Origin: Lachnospiraceae bacterium
GTDB taxonomy: Bacteria; Bacillota; Clostridia; Lachnospirales; Lachnospiraceae
Reading direction: 5' to 3'
Assembly (NCBI GenBank): GCA_910576335.1
Contig: CAJTIU010000007.1
Coordinates: forward strand, 145,501-209,500
Length of the DNA stretch: 64,000 nucleotides
In this document: one piece after another, positions 1-9,480 of the stretch
Layout of the letters: each line of letters starts with the position of its first letter
Position numbering within the stretch: the first letter of the stretch is position 1
Program-made: the position numbers and the translations under genes
Notes under the pieces: generated by a model
The model's input: only the letters and a program-made list of their open reading frames with translations
What the model was told of the DNA's origin: nothing
Databases searched by the model: none

Positions 1-1024
1 ACGTTCTACACGGTAGCTGTCCCGAGCAGCCAGATATACAAGATTAACAACTGCTGATATTTCAATCTCGCTATTATAAGAAAAAATCGGAGATTCTGTA
101 TCATGGGCATATTTCATAGTTTCTCAGCTGGTTGTCTGAAAGGGCACAGATAATGGAACGGGGATTATACATTCTCTCCCCGTCGGCAGCGTAGTATCCG
201 TCATACCACATGCGAAGGTCATCACGGGAGATTCTCAGATTTTCAGTCGTCTGCTGATAAATGTCATAGAGAGCGTCAACCTCAGAGCTGGAAAAGCCAA
301 AATATCCGCTAAAACGCTTTGCAGTCGCCATGTTATATTCAAGAAACATATTAAGTTCTGAGCCGTCCGAATATTTGGCAATCGGCAAAACTCCGGTCAT
401 ATACACAAGCTCCGCATAGATCCGGTCCTTTAAAAGCAGCTTTAAAAAGAGCAGATACGCTCTTTTATCTGATTCCGTTACAAACTCCATATGAAAAACA
501 GCATCCCATTCATCCATGACAAAGACAAAGCGCTGTCCGATTTTCTGATAAAGCAGTGTCAGAATATCCCATATAGAGGCTTCCATAGTGATGCCGGACT
601 CCGGAAATCTTTCAGCCAGATCATGCTTCAGGCCATACAGAATCCGTTCAATATAAGCCTCATACGAAATGCAGTTTTCCGGTGTTACACTAAAATCAAT
701 ATAGATTACATCGTAATGATTCATATATTCAGAGTATTTCCCACAGGAAAGTCTTTCTAGATTTTTCGAAATCCCCTCTGATGCAATCTGCAGCCTTCCA
801 AATATTTCACTGGAATCTTCTGTTCTGTCCAAAAATGCCCCTATCATATTTGCCATAACACTTTTCCCAAAACGGCGAGGCCTTGTAATACAGAAAAACC
901 GTTGGTTCCGTCCAAGGGCAGGGATGAGCTCGGCGATCAATGCGGTCTTATCTACAAAATATTTGTCTGATGCGGTTGCCTTGTAGGAATCGTAGGGAAT
1001 CCTGCTGTTTAAAAATAATCCCAT
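1..1024 (-). pseudogene. AAA-ATPase-like / PD-(D/E)XK family protein, internally deleted, runs off left edge
   Basis: The minus-strand reading frame starts at 1024 and encodes the N-terminal ATPase-like domain of the large family of AAA-ATPase-like proteins with a C-terminal PD-(D/E)XK nuclease domain. The opening 'PYDSYKATASDKYFVDKT' and the P-loop-like 'ITRPRRFGKSVMANM' are diagnostic. The frame stops at 101 after 'DNQLRNYEICP'. In the next frame, from about 115 down to 1, the text 'KYAHDTESPIFSYNSEIE' followed by 'VVNLVYLAARDSYRVE' matches the later part of the same family. About 100 residues between 'QLRNY' and 'KYAHDTESP' are therefore missing and the reading frame is shifted. This is a family-knowledge inference, but the frame change itself is visible. 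A related nuclease-domain fragment lies at 60564-60902. Function of the family is unclear. Confidence 0.75.
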
Positions 1025-1136
1025 GTTCTTACAGCTCCTTTCTTTGAATCTGCTGTATAGCTGCTAATTTGTATTCATCTTAACAGATTCTAATAATTGT
1101 GTAAAGTTGCATGGAGCTTGAGGTTTTCATTAACCG

Positions 1137-1210
1137 TTACAGTTCTGCCTTTGACAGAACTGTAACTGAATCCGGCTCATTTAAAGTTTGCTTCGCAAAG
1201 AGCCGGATTC
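1137..1210. repeat. Two adjacent inverted repeats
   Basis: TTACAGTTCTG (1137-1147) pairs perfectly with CAGAACTGTAA (1155-1165). GAATCCGGCTC (1168-1178) pairs with GAGCCGGATTC (1200-1210). Neither stem is followed by a T-run, so an intrinsic terminator is unlikely. They resemble the small intergenic palindromes seen again near 12.0, 33.9 and 58.8 kb. Confidence 0.6.
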
Positions 1211-1331
1211 ACTCTTGGAACAATTCATACTTATTGAACTGCTAATGTTCAATAAGATATGCGTTCTTACGGACTTTGCAGCGGAGTGCACGGCCGTAGC
1301 TGGCTTATATTTTATAGGAGAAGGATTATCT

Positions 1332-1772
1332 ATGCTTTATTTTCGGTCGCCTGACCGGGAGAAGAGGCATGAGCCACGGCCCAGGAAATTGCTGTTGTTT
1401 ATGTTTGCTGAACTTGTTTTAGCTTTGGTTATCTTGAGTGTGGCCATTATGTCATATATAGGTTTTAATACGGAGATGGTTCAGGTATTTGATATATTAA
1501 GTTCAGAGAACATTGGAAGAACTATAACTCGTGTAATACAAATTATTGCAGTAATATTAAGTGGTTTAGGCGTATTTAGCCTCTATAAAGCAAAGGTGAG
1601 TGATAGACGGTGGAGGGCGTTATATTGCTTTGGAATAACAGTTGTGTTGCTATGTTCTTTTGTTGTCTCGTATCAGCATAGTGTAAATTTGGGGAGTGAT
1701 CAGGGGGTCTGGTCTCTGTTTATTGCCTTTTTGGGAATTGGTTGTATGATAACGGGGGTGTCTTTATATTAA
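1332..1772 (+). CDS. Small multi-pass membrane protein, function unknown
   Basis: The frame is open from 1188, but its first part overlaps an inverted-repeat block. I chose ATG 1332 because it follows AGGAG about 12 bases upstream. That gives 146 residues with four hydrophobic segments: around 'LLLFMFAELVLALVILSVAI', 'VIQIIAVILSGLGVFSLY', 'CFGITVVLLCSFVVSY' and 'LFIAFLGIGCMITGVS'. The layout resembles small permease-like or sensor partners encoded beside PadR regulators. The next gene, a PadR-type regulator, begins within a few bases of the stop. I do not recognise a named family, and the gene may be a truncated version of a longer one. Confidence 0.55.
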   Translation: MLYFRSPDREKRHEPRPRKLLLFMFAELVLALVILSVAIMSYIGFNTEMVQVFDILSSENIGRTITRVIQIIAVILSGLGVFSLYKAKVSDRRWRALYCFGITVVLLCSFVVSYQHSVNLGSDQGVWSLFIAFLGIGCMITGVSLY

Positions 1773-1779
1773 AAAGAGA

Positions 1780-2067
1780 TTGGTCGAACTTTGCCTGCTC
1801 TATTTGATTTCAAAAGAAGAATTATACGGTTATGCACTTTTACAAAAACTCTATCCAGTATTTCCGGATATGCAGGAAAGTTCCATGTATGTTATTCTTA
1901 GAGGTTTATATAAATCGGGTTATATAGAATGCTATACAGGTCAAATATCGGGAGGACCGCCCCGTAAATATTACTATATAACGCAAACAGGAAAAGAAAA
2001 GTTAGACATTGACTTAAATGAATGGCGCGAATTGACTAATTCGTTAAAAAAACTTGGGATATTTTAG
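1780..2067 (+). CDS. PadR family transcriptional regulator (N-terminus uncertain)
   Basis: This encodes a winged-helix DNA-binding protein of the PadR family. 'LVELCLLYLISKEELYGYAL' is the first helix and turn, 'SSMYVILRGLYKSGYIE' the recognition helix, and 'GGPPRKYYYITQTGKEKL' the wing. The family normally has a few residues before 'LVELC'. The only upstream in-frame codons back to the stop at 1750 include an ATT at 1768 and TTG at 1780, so the start is doubtful and there is no clear ribosome binding site. It directly follows the membrane protein gene, as PadR regulators often accompany membrane partners. At 95 residues it is within the normal size for short PadR proteins. Confidence 0.7.
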   Translation: MVELCLLYLISKEELYGYALLQKLYPVFPDMQESSMYVILRGLYKSGYIECYTGQISGGPPRKYYYITQTGKEKLDIDLNEWRELTNSLKKLGIF

Positions 2068-2110
2068 AAATATATATAAATATCAATACTAAAAAGGAAG
2101 GTGACTATTT

Positions 2111-2158
2111 ATGTTAAAAAAGTGTTTCACATTGTTTGTAGCTGGCATTATGATATAA
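2111..2158 (+). pseudogene. Stub of a secreted or membrane protein gene
   Basis: A good ribosome binding site (AAGGAAGGTGA) precedes ATG 2111. The frame reads 'MLKKCFTLFVAGIMI' and stops after 15 residues. This looks like the start of a signal peptide whose gene was cut off by the unrelated sequence that follows at about 2160. Confidence 0.5.
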
Positions 2159-2159
2159 A

Positions 2160-2322
2160 GCAGTGCTACAGTAACATTTGCATCCTGTTCCGTAAGCGGC
2201 CGGGAGAAATCAGGGTAATCAAAAATACGGATACCGTTGAGTTTCATGTAAGCGGTCATCGCATCGGCATGGCTCCAGTTCGGGATATACCCTTGGATGA
2301 TCATGCGGTCATAACAAGTAAT
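2160..2322 (-). pseudogene. Fragment of an unrecognised protein
   Basis: The minus strand reads 'RMIIQGYIPNWSHADAMTAY', then 'MKLNGIRIFDYPDFSRPLTE'. This is compositionally a real protein segment rather than random translation. It has no start or natural end and is bordered by the signal-peptide stub and by an inverted-repeat block. I cannot name the family. It looks like a remnant joined to its neighbour by a deletion. Confidence 0.4.
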
Positions 2323-2335
2323 GTTATATTAGTAT

Positions 2336-2416
2336 AGCCTTGCATAATTATGCTGCGCATAACCGCATAAGGAAGTATGCCGCTTTGCGGCTGTGGCTGG
2401 CGCGATACGCAAGGCT
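2336..2416. repeat. Palindromic intergenic element
   Basis: AGCCTTGC at 2336-2343 pairs with GCAAGGCT at 2409-2416. Inside lies the smaller hairpin GCCGCTTTGCGGC. The layout suggests a small non-coding mobile repeat. It lies between the broken fragment and the broken permease. No second copy was found in this window. Confidence 0.45.
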
Positions 2417-2456
2417 GTCTGGCTTTCTTGATTATGGGGAATCTGAATAGTATTTT

Positions 2457-4210
2457 TTAATTTGCTCCGGTCAGTTCTTCAATATTACTCTCCGATCCTA
2501 CAATCCACAGAATATCATCCTTCTCAATCACCATATCCGCCTTTGGCATCATGGTAGTTTCCCCATTCCGTTTCACTCCAATAATCATGCAGTGGTGGTT
2601 TTCCTGCATCCCCGTATGCCTGATTTCCTGCCCGCAGTAGGATTCATTTCCTGACACACGTACTTCCGTACAATTGAGAGGCGCCTGCTTCTCCGTAGCC
2701 CCGAACCCCATGAAATCCTTCATCGTGTTCATGGTATATTTCTCACCAATATCCTGTCCGTCGCTGAACCTTCTGAGTGACCGCTTAAGGCCAACGGCAA
2801 ATACCCGGTCCTTTCCATTTATCACAGTTCTTCCAGACGGAAGCATCAGCATCTCTGTACCATGCTCAATCTTAATAATGAAGATACTGTAATTCTTTCC
2901 CCATCCAAGCTCCGTCAGGCTGCGCCCGGTGTAGATGGCATCCTTCGGAACAACAAACGAGAGGATCAGATAATTATCTTCAAAGAGATCCATGTACCCG
3001 GGGATCTCCACATCAGACACCGCCATACTGGCAAATAAGAAAGAGGTTCTCTTAAGCTTGGAATACCGCTGTCTCTGGCGGTAATCCAGTATGTAGAGAA
3101 CCACGCCAATCATCATCCAGCCCAGGAAGAGCGCAGTCGCCGTCAGTCCCATGAAAACCGGCTGATCCGGAATAAAGAGCAGGATCAGAAGGAGCGTCAT
3201 GCTGATTCCGGCAAACCACGCTGTGGCTGTTCCGCCCGGGATGCGGTAGGGGCGCTTAAGTTCAGGCTCCGTGCGCCTTAATTTTATGAGGCAGAATGCG
3301 GTAATCATCCAGCTCACCACATATCCGGCTGCGGAAAAAGAGGTAAGAGAGCCGATCAGACCGCCTCCGAGAAATGGACCGATGATAGAAGCAACGAGGC
3401 TTACCTTCAGGGCATGGCTCCTCCCAGTGTAACAAGGAGGCCGGCATAGAAGATACAGGACAGAACAACCGTCAGCACAACCATTTTTCCTACAGATTTT
3501 ACATTGCCGCCTGCGCTTTCAATTCCCTGGGGAATAGTCTCGAAGCCTGCCAGGAAGAACGGCACGGACGCAAGGATTGAAAAAGCGCCGCCTATAAAGG
3601 AGCTGTGGCTTCCGGATCCGATATTTTCATAAGGAGGATTAAAATTACTGATATCCAGCTTAAACACTGCACAGATCATGGCAACAATTCCTGCGCCCAC
3701 CAGTGCAAGACATAGAATTCTTTGAAGAGAGGCAGAGGTTGACACACCCCGCCGGTTAATTAGGAACAGGACAATTGAGATCAATGTCCCTACGATAATA
3801 TGACCGATATAGATATCAGCACCTGCCAGTGTATAGAGGGGCTGTCCGGTCTTAAGCCATGGGAAGAGAATGCTGAGAATATCTACGACATAGATTGCTT
3901 CCCATGGAATAATGGTAATAAATGCCCCGAATGCCGCCCATCCCGAGACAAAAGCAACATTATCGCCGAATGCACGGAAAGCATAAGCCATGCCGCCCCC
4001 GGAGACCGGAAGCATGGAGCACAGTTCACAGTAACAGAGAGCTACCGGTATCATAAGCACCAGTGCCATCATATAGCCGCAGGCGGCAGGCAGCGGACCG
4101 CCGCTTCCCGCCATCCAGTTGTTAATAGAGACTGCCCAGCCGACCCCGACGATCGCCCCGAATCCAATGCAGAAAAAGTCAATAGCAGCAACACCCTTTT
4201 TTTCCTTCAT
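2457..4210 (-). pseudogene. APC-family amino acid permease with C-terminal RCK-type domain, deleted and frameshifted
   Basis: The head (4210-3407, 267 residues) has the APC transporter start 'FFCIGFGAIVGVGWAV' and several membrane helices, ending at 'LLVTLGGAMP' followed by TGA. The tail, read in another frame from about 3405 to 2457, continues with 'VSLVASIIGPFLGGGLIG', membrane helices and 'LRRTEPELKRPYRIPGG'. It ends in a soluble region resembling TrkA_C/RCK_C ('EKDDILWIVGSESNIEEL'). In intact homologues roughly 80-100 residues separate these points, so there is both a deletion and a frame change near 3407. The start has a good AAGGAGGG site upstream. It lies downstream of the AraC regulator on the same strand. 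Confidence 0.75.
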
Positions 4211-4258
4211 CCTTCATTCCCTCCTTTTCCTGCTGTCCTTTACAGGAGGCCTTCACTG

Positions 4259-4277
4259 CCGGCAGACAGTCTGCCGG
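4259..4277. other. Short inverted repeat upstream of the permease
   Basis: CCGGCAGA (4259-4266) and TCTGCCGG (4270-4277) form a compact 8-bp stem with a 3-base loop. It lies in the leader of the broken permease gene, downstream of the AraC gene. There is no T-run on either side, so its role is unknown. Confidence 0.4.
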
Positions 4278-4351
4278 GGACAGCCAGTTTGTTACCGTCA
4301 GTATAGCACACAAAACCCGGCAAAAAAAGCAATGATTTTTATTTGACGAAG

Positions 4352-5404
4352 TCACATCATTTCCATTGTTTTACGGTACTGGGAGGGGGTCATGCTGTAC
4401 TGTTTCACGAAGATTTTGTAGAAATATCCTTTATTGTGATAGCCAACTGCTTCCGCAATTTCCTCAATGCTTTTCGAAGAAGCACTCAGAAGCTGTGCTG
4501 CCTTATCAAGCCGGAATTTCTGCACATAAGCAGAGTAGGTCATCCCGGTTTTATTCTTTATCAGCCGGTTAAAGTAATCTTCCTGAAAATGAAACGTCTC
4601 GGAGAGTTCGCGGATTGTCACGGTATTAAAATGCTGTCTGATATATTCCGAAATTTCCTCAAAGACAAGCCAGTTCATGGTTTTCTGCTGTTCCTTTGAA
4701 AGAGAAAATTCATATTTAGTCCCCAGTATATGGAAAATGCGCATGAGAAGCCCCTTGCAGATATGGCGGGAGCCAATACTGTTATTCTTAAGCTCAGTCA
4801 GCAGGGCAAAAAGGCAGTCCTCAATCGCCTGCCCGGTATCGTCAGCAGGACGGAAATGCAGATACTGCTGCAGATCCTTTTGTTTTAAAAGGGCCGGCTT
4901 CAGAAACATGACAATCTTCTGTGCAGTAACATTGCCATCCATAATCTCTGTAAACATGTCATTCGCAATTCCAAGAAACAAGATAGTGGCAGGAGTATTT
5001 AGAAGATAATCCTGATGCAGGCAGTTCTTGTCAATCAGGCAGAGATCTCCCTTATGAAAGGTAATGTCTTTCCCGAGAATCTTCTGCCGGAAGTCGCCGG
5101 AAACAACATATCCCAGTTCAATATAATCATGGGTGTGAAGCTGTGTTTTCTCCCCTGCAGAGTATTCATAATGATAGCAGAAAGGCTCCGGAGAAGGACA
5201 CATAGTGGCATACAGATTCTTCTGAGAATCTATGTCCCAGCACAGAGCAAAGAGTCGCTCCTGCTTAAGAAGCGGATACGTCTTAACATCCTGTACAGAC
5301 TTCGAATATTCCGGACAGATCAGCCTGGGCCCCAGGCGGTGATTCCCGGGAAGAACATTACACCCTGGGGCAGTAAGAGATTTGCATAGTTCTATAAGTG
5401 TCAT
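4352..5404 (-). CDS. AraC family transcriptional regulator with N-terminal cupin
   Basis: This is a 350-residue protein. The middle holds a cupin-like sugar-sensing domain ('HTHDYIELGYVVSGDF' and 'KGDLCLIDKNCLHQD'). The C-terminal about 100 residues are a double helix-turn-helix AraC domain ('VTIRELSETFHFQEDYFNRL' and 'SIEEIAEAVGYHNKGYFYKI', ending 'MTPSQYRK'). It is transcribed divergently from araA with a 170-bp shared promoter region, so it is most likely the L-arabinose regulator. That role is inferred from position. The start at 5404 has GGAGCAATTCCC upstream. Confidence 0.88.
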   Translation of the reverse strand: MTLIELCKSLTAPGCNVLPGNHRLGPRLICPEYSKSVQDVKTYPLLKQERLFALCWDIDSQKNLYATMCPSPEPFCYHYEYSAGEKTQLHTHDYIELGYVVSGDFRQKILGKDITFHKGDLCLIDKNCLHQDYLLNTPATILFLGIANDMFTEIMDGNVTAQKIVMFLKPALLKQKDLQQYLHFRPADDTGQAIEDCLFALLTELKNNSIGSRHICKGLLMRIFHILGTKYEFSLSKEQQKTMNWLVFEEISEYIRQHFNTVTIRELSETFHFQEDYFNRLIKNKTGMTYSAYVQKFRLDKAAQLLSASSKSIEEIAEAVGYHNKGYFYKIFVKQYSMTPSQYRKTMEMM

Positions 5405-5489
5405 GGGAATTGCTCCTTTCTATCCCCTATTATACCACACCAAAAGTCGGATTAGGTAACTTTTTTAAAATACATGCAGAGTTAAGCAA

Positions 5490-5518
5490 TTGAAGGCGAA
5501 ACTGACATTCCTTATAAT
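5490..5518 (+). promoter_or_regulatory. Predicted promoter of the arabinose operon
   Basis: TTGAAG (5490-5495) and TATAAT (5513-5518) are separated by exactly 17 bases, 57 bases before the araA start. The ribosome binding site AGGAGAG lies at about 5560. No clear operator repeat for the divergent AraC regulator was recognised by eye. Confidence 0.6.
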
Positions 5519-5574
5519 AAAACTATATTAACCACCTGGTCATTTCCCAGAAAAAGAAAAGGAGAGAAAGCAAT

Positions 5575-7074
5575 ATGTTAAAGATGAAAGATTACGAATT
5601 TTGGTTTTGCACAGGATCACAGGACTTATATGGAGATGAGTGCCTTGCCCACGTTGCCGAGCATTCACAAAAGATCGTAGAGGCGCTGAATGCATCCGGA
5701 AACCTTCCATATAAAGTAGAATGGAAGCCAACTCTCATCACCAATGAGCTGATCAGAAAAACCTTTAATGAAGCGAATACAAATGAAAACTGTGCCGGAG
5801 TCATCACATGGATGCACACATTTTCACCAGCAAAATCCTGGATTTTAGGACTTCAGGAATTCAGAAAGCCGCTGCTTCACCTTCATACACAGTTCAACCA
5901 GGAGATTCCATACGACACCATTGACATGGACTTCATGAACGAGAACCAGGCGGCACACGGAGACAGAGAGTACGGGCACATTTTCAGCCGTCTCGGCATG
6001 GAGCGCAAGGTCGTAATGGGATACTGGGCAGACGAGAATGTGCAGAAGAAGATCGGCTCCTGGATGCGTACGGCAGTAGGCGTAATTGAGAGCAGCCATG
6101 TACGTGTTATGCGTATTGCAGACAACATGAGAAATGTGGCAGTAACTGAGGGCGACAAGGTTGAGGCACAGATCAAGTTCGGATGGGAAGTAGACGCATA
6201 TCCGGTTAATGAGATTACCGAGGCAGTGAATGCGGTATCCAAGGCAGACATTGACGCTCTGGTAGAGGAATATTACGATAAATACGAGATTCTCTTAGAA
6301 GGAAGAGACGAGAAGGAATTCCGCGAGCATGTAGCAGTACAGGCAGGAATCGAGATCGGCTTTGAGAGATTCCTGGAGGAAAAGAACTATCAGGCAATCG
6401 TCACACACTTTGGCGATCTTGGCGGACTTAAGCAGCTTCCGGGACTTGCAATTCAGAGACTGATGGAAAAAGGATACGGCTTCGGCGGCGAGGGAGACTG
6501 GAAGACCGCAGCCATGGTACGCATCATGAAGATCATGACACAGGGAATGAAGGATGCAAAGGGAACCTCCTTCATGGAGGACTACACCTACAACCTTGTT
6601 CCAGGCAAAGAAGGAATCCTGCAGGCACACATGCTTGAAGTATGTCCGACCATCGCAGACGGACCGATCAGTATCAAAGAGCAGCCCCTTTCCATGGGCG
6701 ACAGAGAGGATCCGGCAAGACTTGTATTTACCTCAAAGACAGGACCTGCTGTTGCCACATCCCTGATCGATTTAGGAGACAGATTCCGCCTGATCATTAA
6801 TGACGTAGACTGCAAGAAGGTTGAAAAGCCGATGCCGAAGCTTCCGGTTGCAACTGCATTCTGGACGCCGCAGCCGAACCTTCAGACAGGGGCAGAGGCA
6901 TGGATCCTTGCAGGCGGCGCCCACCATACCGCATTCTCCTATGACCTTACCTCAGAGCAGATGGGAGACTGGGCGGCATACATGGGAATCGAGGCTGTCT
7001 ACATTGACAAGGACACCACAATCCGCCAGTTCAAGAACGAGCTTCGCTGGAATAGTGTAGCATTTCGCAAATAA
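5575..7074 (+). CDS. araA: L-arabinose isomerase
   Basis: It converts L-arabinose to L-ribulose, the first cytoplasmic step of arabinose use. At 499 residues it has the usual length. Diagnostic stretches are 'YEFWFCTGSQDLYGDECL' at the N-terminus, 'WMHTFSPAKSWI', 'FGGEGDWKTAAMVRIMK' and 'TYNLVPGKEGILQAHMLEVC' around the metal-binding glutamates, and 'WILAGGAHHTAFSYDL' with the C-terminal histidine. It is first in an operon with a FGGY kinase and the epimerase, as in other Firmicutes, and is divergent from an AraC regulator. The start is supported by GGAGAGAAAGCAAT-ATG. Confidence 0.97.
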   Translation: MLKMKDYEFWFCTGSQDLYGDECLAHVAEHSQKIVEALNASGNLPYKVEWKPTLITNELIRKTFNEANTNENCAGVITWMHTFSPAKSWILGLQEFRKPLLHLHTQFNQEIPYDTIDMDFMNENQAAHGDREYGHIFSRLGMERKVVMGYWADENVQKKIGSWMRTAVGVIESSHVRVMRIADNMRNVAVTEGDKVEAQIKFGWEVDAYPVNEITEAVNAVSKADIDALVEEYYDKYEILLEGRDEKEFREHVAVQAGIEIGFERFLEEKNYQAIVTHFGDLGGLKQLPGLAIQRLMEKGYGFGGEGDWKTAAMVRIMKIMTQGMKDAKGTSFMEDYTYNLVPGKEGILQAHMLEVCPTIADGPISIKEQPLSMGDREDPARLVFTSKTGPAVATSLIDLGDRFRLIINDVDCKKVEKPMPKLPVATAFWTPQPNLQTGAEAWILAGGAHHTAFSYDLTSEQMGDWAAYMGIEAVYIDKDTTIRQFKNELRWNSVAFRK

Positions 7075-7101
7075 GATTGTTGTGCTAAGGAGGGCAGGCA
7101 G

Positions 7102-8697
7102 ATGAGTAGTATAAAAGAAACAATAGAAAATGGAAGAGCAGTGCTTGGTCTTGAATTTGGCTCAACGAGAATCAAGGCAGTACTGGTAGATGAGACTCAT
7201 ACACCGATAGCATCCGGCGACCATGAGTGGGAGAACCGTCTGGAGAATGGCATCTGGACCTATTCTCTTGATGACATCTGGAACGGCCTGCGCGACAGCT
7301 ACAGGAAGCTGGCTGCAGATGTAAAAGAAAAATACGGCATAGAGCTGAAAAAAATAGGCGCCATCGGATTCAGTGCAATGATGCACGGATATATGGCATT
7401 TGATAAAGAAGGAAAACTTCTCGTTCCCTTCCGTACCTGGAGAAACGGGATCACCGGACAGGCTGCAGAGGCACTGACAGAGCTGTTCCAGTACAACATC
7501 CCCCAGAGATGGAGCATTTCCCATCTGTACCAGGCAATTTTGAATGAAGAGGAGCATGTAAAAAACGTGGCATTCTTCACAACCCTGGCTGGCTATATCC
7601 ACTGGCAGCTTACCGGGCAGAAGGTGCTGGGGGTAGGCGATGCATCTGGCATGTTTCCAATCGACCCGGAGACAAAAGATTATGACGCAGGCATGGTAGA
7701 AAAATTCGACGCACTGATTGCAGACAAAGGATTTCCATGGAAATTAAAGGACATCCTTCCAAAGGCACTCACAGCAGGAGAGAATGCAGGAACCCTCACC
7801 GAAGAGGGCGCGCGCCTTCTTGACGGGAGCGGCACCTTAGAAGCAGGCATCCCGGTCTGCCCGCCAGAGGGTGATGCGGGAACCGGCATGGCAGCGACAA
7901 ACAGTGTAAAGAAGCGTACAGGAAATGTATCTGCCGGAACCTCTGTATTTGCCATGATCGTACTGGAGCATGAGCTTAAAAAGGTCTATCCGGAGATCGA
8001 CCTTGTAACCACGCCGGACGGAAGCCTGGTAGGTATGGTACATGCCAATAACTGTACATCAGACCTGAATGCCTGGGTCGGCCTGTTCCGTGAATTTGCA
8101 GAGAGCTTCGGGATCGATGTGGATATGAACAAGCTGTTTGGAACCCTGTATAACAAGGCGCTGGAAGGAGATGCAGACTGCGGAGGACTTTTGTCCTACG
8201 GCTATCTTTCCGGAGAGAATATTACAGGGGTTGAAGAGGGAAGACCGCTCTTCGTGCGTTCCCCTGAGAGTAGCTTTAACCTTGCCAACTTCATGCGCGC
8301 GCATCTCTTTACGGCACTGGGCGCCTTAAAAGTCGGCATGGATATTCTTCTGAAAGAAGAAAAAGTAGAAATTGATGAAATCCTTGGACATGGCGGCCTG
8401 TTCAAAACAAAAGGTGTCGGCCAGGGAATCCTTGCGGCAGCCATCAATACTCCGGTCTCCGTCATGGAGACAGCCGGAGAGGGCGGACCGTGGGGAATGG
8501 CGCTCCTTGCCTCCTACATGCTGAACAAACAAGAAGGCGAGACACTGGCAGACTATCTTGCAGATAAAGTATTTGCCGGAAACAAAGGTACGAAGATGGA
8601 TCCAGATCCCAAGGACGTGGAAGGCTTCGAGGTATTTGCCAATAGATACGTAAAGGGAATCGCAATAGAAAAGGCCGCACTAGAGAATCTGGTATAA
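7102..8697 (+). CDS. araB: FGGY-family ribulokinase (L-ribulokinase by context)
   Basis: It would phosphorylate L-ribulose to L-ribulose 5-phosphate. The 531-residue protein has the FGGY kinase fold: an N-terminal ATPase/sugar lobe ('[18 protein letters not shown]'), a sugar-binding segment ('[14 protein letters not shown]'), and the C-terminal lobe ('[20 protein letters not shown]' and '[19 protein letters not shown]'). FGGY kinases cannot be separated safely by eye. The assignment rests on its place between araA (27 bp upstream) and the L-ribulose-5-phosphate epimerase (27 bp downstream). AAGGAGGGCAGGCAG precedes the start. Confidence 0.9.
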   Translation: MSSIKETIENGRAVLGLEFGSTRIKAVLVDETHTPIASGDHEWENRLENGIWTYSLDDIWNGLRDSYRKLAADVKEKYGIELKKIGAIGFSAMMHGYMAFDKEGKLLVPFRTWRNGITGQAAEALTELFQYNIPQRWSISHLYQAILNEEEHVKNVAFFTTLAGYIHWQLTGQKVLGVGDASGMFPIDPETKDYDAGMVEKFDALIADKGFPWKLKDILPKALTAGENAGTLTEEGARLLDGSGTLEAGIPVCPPEGDAGTGMAATNSVKKRTGNVSAGTSVFAMIVLEHELKKVYPEIDLVTTPDGSLVGMVHANNCTSDLNAWVGLFREFAESFGIDVDMNKLFGTLYNKALEGDADCGGLLSYGYLSGENITGVEEGRPLFVRSPESSFNLANFMRAHLFTALGALKVGMDILLKEEKVEIDEILGHGGLFKTKGVGQGILAAAINTPVSVMETAGEGGPWGMALLASYMLNKQEGETLADYLADKVFAGNKGTKMDPDPKDVEGFEVFANRYVKGIAIEKAALENLV

Positions 8698-8724
8698 CTA
8701 GGTATAGAAAGGAGCTGTTTTGAG

Positions 8725-9417
8725 ATGTTAGAACAGTTGAAAAAAGAAGTATACGAAGCAAACATGCTGCTTCCAAAATACAATCTCGTTACATTTACCT
8801 GGGGAAATGTAAGCGGAATCGACAGAGAAAAAGGCCTCTTTGTCATCAAGCCAAGCGGAGTAGATTACGATAAGCTGACCCCGGAGGACATGGTAGTCGT
8901 AGACCTCGAAGGCAATAAGGTAGAAGGCAGTTACAAACCCTCCTCCGACACAGCAACCCACGTAATCCTGTACAACCGCTTCCCGGAAATCGGAGGTGTG
9001 GTGCACACCCACTCACCATGGGCCACCAGCTGGGCACAGGCAGGAAGAGGAATTCCATGCTACGGAACCACCCACGCAGATTATCTGTACGGGGAAGTAC
9101 CCTGCGTAAGAAACCTCACAAAAGAAGAGATCGACGAGGCCTATGAGAAAAACACCGGCGTGCTCATCGCAGACGAATTCCAAAGCCGGGGCCTTGACTA
9201 CAGCGCCACACCGGCAGTACTCTGCAAAAACCACGGACCATTCACATGGGGGAAAGATGCCCATGAAGCAGTGCATAATGCAGTTGTATTAGAAGAAGTA
9301 GCAAAGATGGCGGCACAATGCGAGTGGATCAATCCAAAGAACAAACCGGCGCCTCAGGAACTGCAGGACAAGCATTATTACAGAAAACACGGCGCGAACG
9401 CCTATTACGGGCAATAA
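8725..9417 (+). CDS. araD: L-ribulose-5-phosphate 4-epimerase
   Basis: This is a class II aldolase-fold enzyme that converts L-ribulose 5-phosphate to D-xylulose 5-phosphate and so feeds the pentose phosphate pathway. At 230 residues it has typical length. Zinc ligands are visible in '[16 protein letters not shown]' (HTH) and '[13 protein letters not shown]' (third histidine). The substrate-binding '[19 protein letters not shown]' and '[11 protein letters not shown]' are also present. It is the last gene of the arabinose operon. The downstream border is a palindromic repeat starting two bases after the stop. Confidence 0.96.
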   Translation: MLEQLKKEVYEANMLLPKYNLVTFTWGNVSGIDREKGLFVIKPSGVDYDKLTPEDMVVVDLEGNKVEGSYKPSSDTATHVILYNRFPEIGGVVHTHSPWATSWAQAGRGIPCYGTTHADYLYGEVPCVRNLTKEEIDEAYEKNTGVLIADEFQSRGLDYSATPAVLCKNHGPFTWGKDAHEAVHNAVVLEEVAKMAAQCEWINPKNKPAPQELQDKHYYRKHGANAYYGQ

Positions 9418-9418
9418 T

Positions 9419-9475
9419 TGGGGACGGGGTATTTTTAAAAATACCCCGTCCCAGATTAAAAATGACCTGTCCCCA
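9419..9475. repeat. GGGGACGGGG palindrome, long form
   Basis: TGGGGACGGGGTATTTTT is followed by its near-complement AAAAATACCCCGTCCCA (9419-9453). A tail with GACCTGTCCCCAT (9464-9475) can pair alternatively with the 5' arm. It lies between the converging araD and Fic genes. It is one of a family repeated across the window. Confidence 0.85.
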
Positions 9476-9480
9476 TCTGC

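Noticed and set aside
3800..4306. 168-residue plus-strand frame
   Set aside because: Antisense shadow of the APC permease head; no family resemblance.
9419..9475. GGGGACGGGG palindromes as plain intrinsic terminators
   Set aside because: No T-run follows the GC-rich base of the stem, the AT-rich part is in the loop, and several copies lie upstream of genes in tandem orientation.
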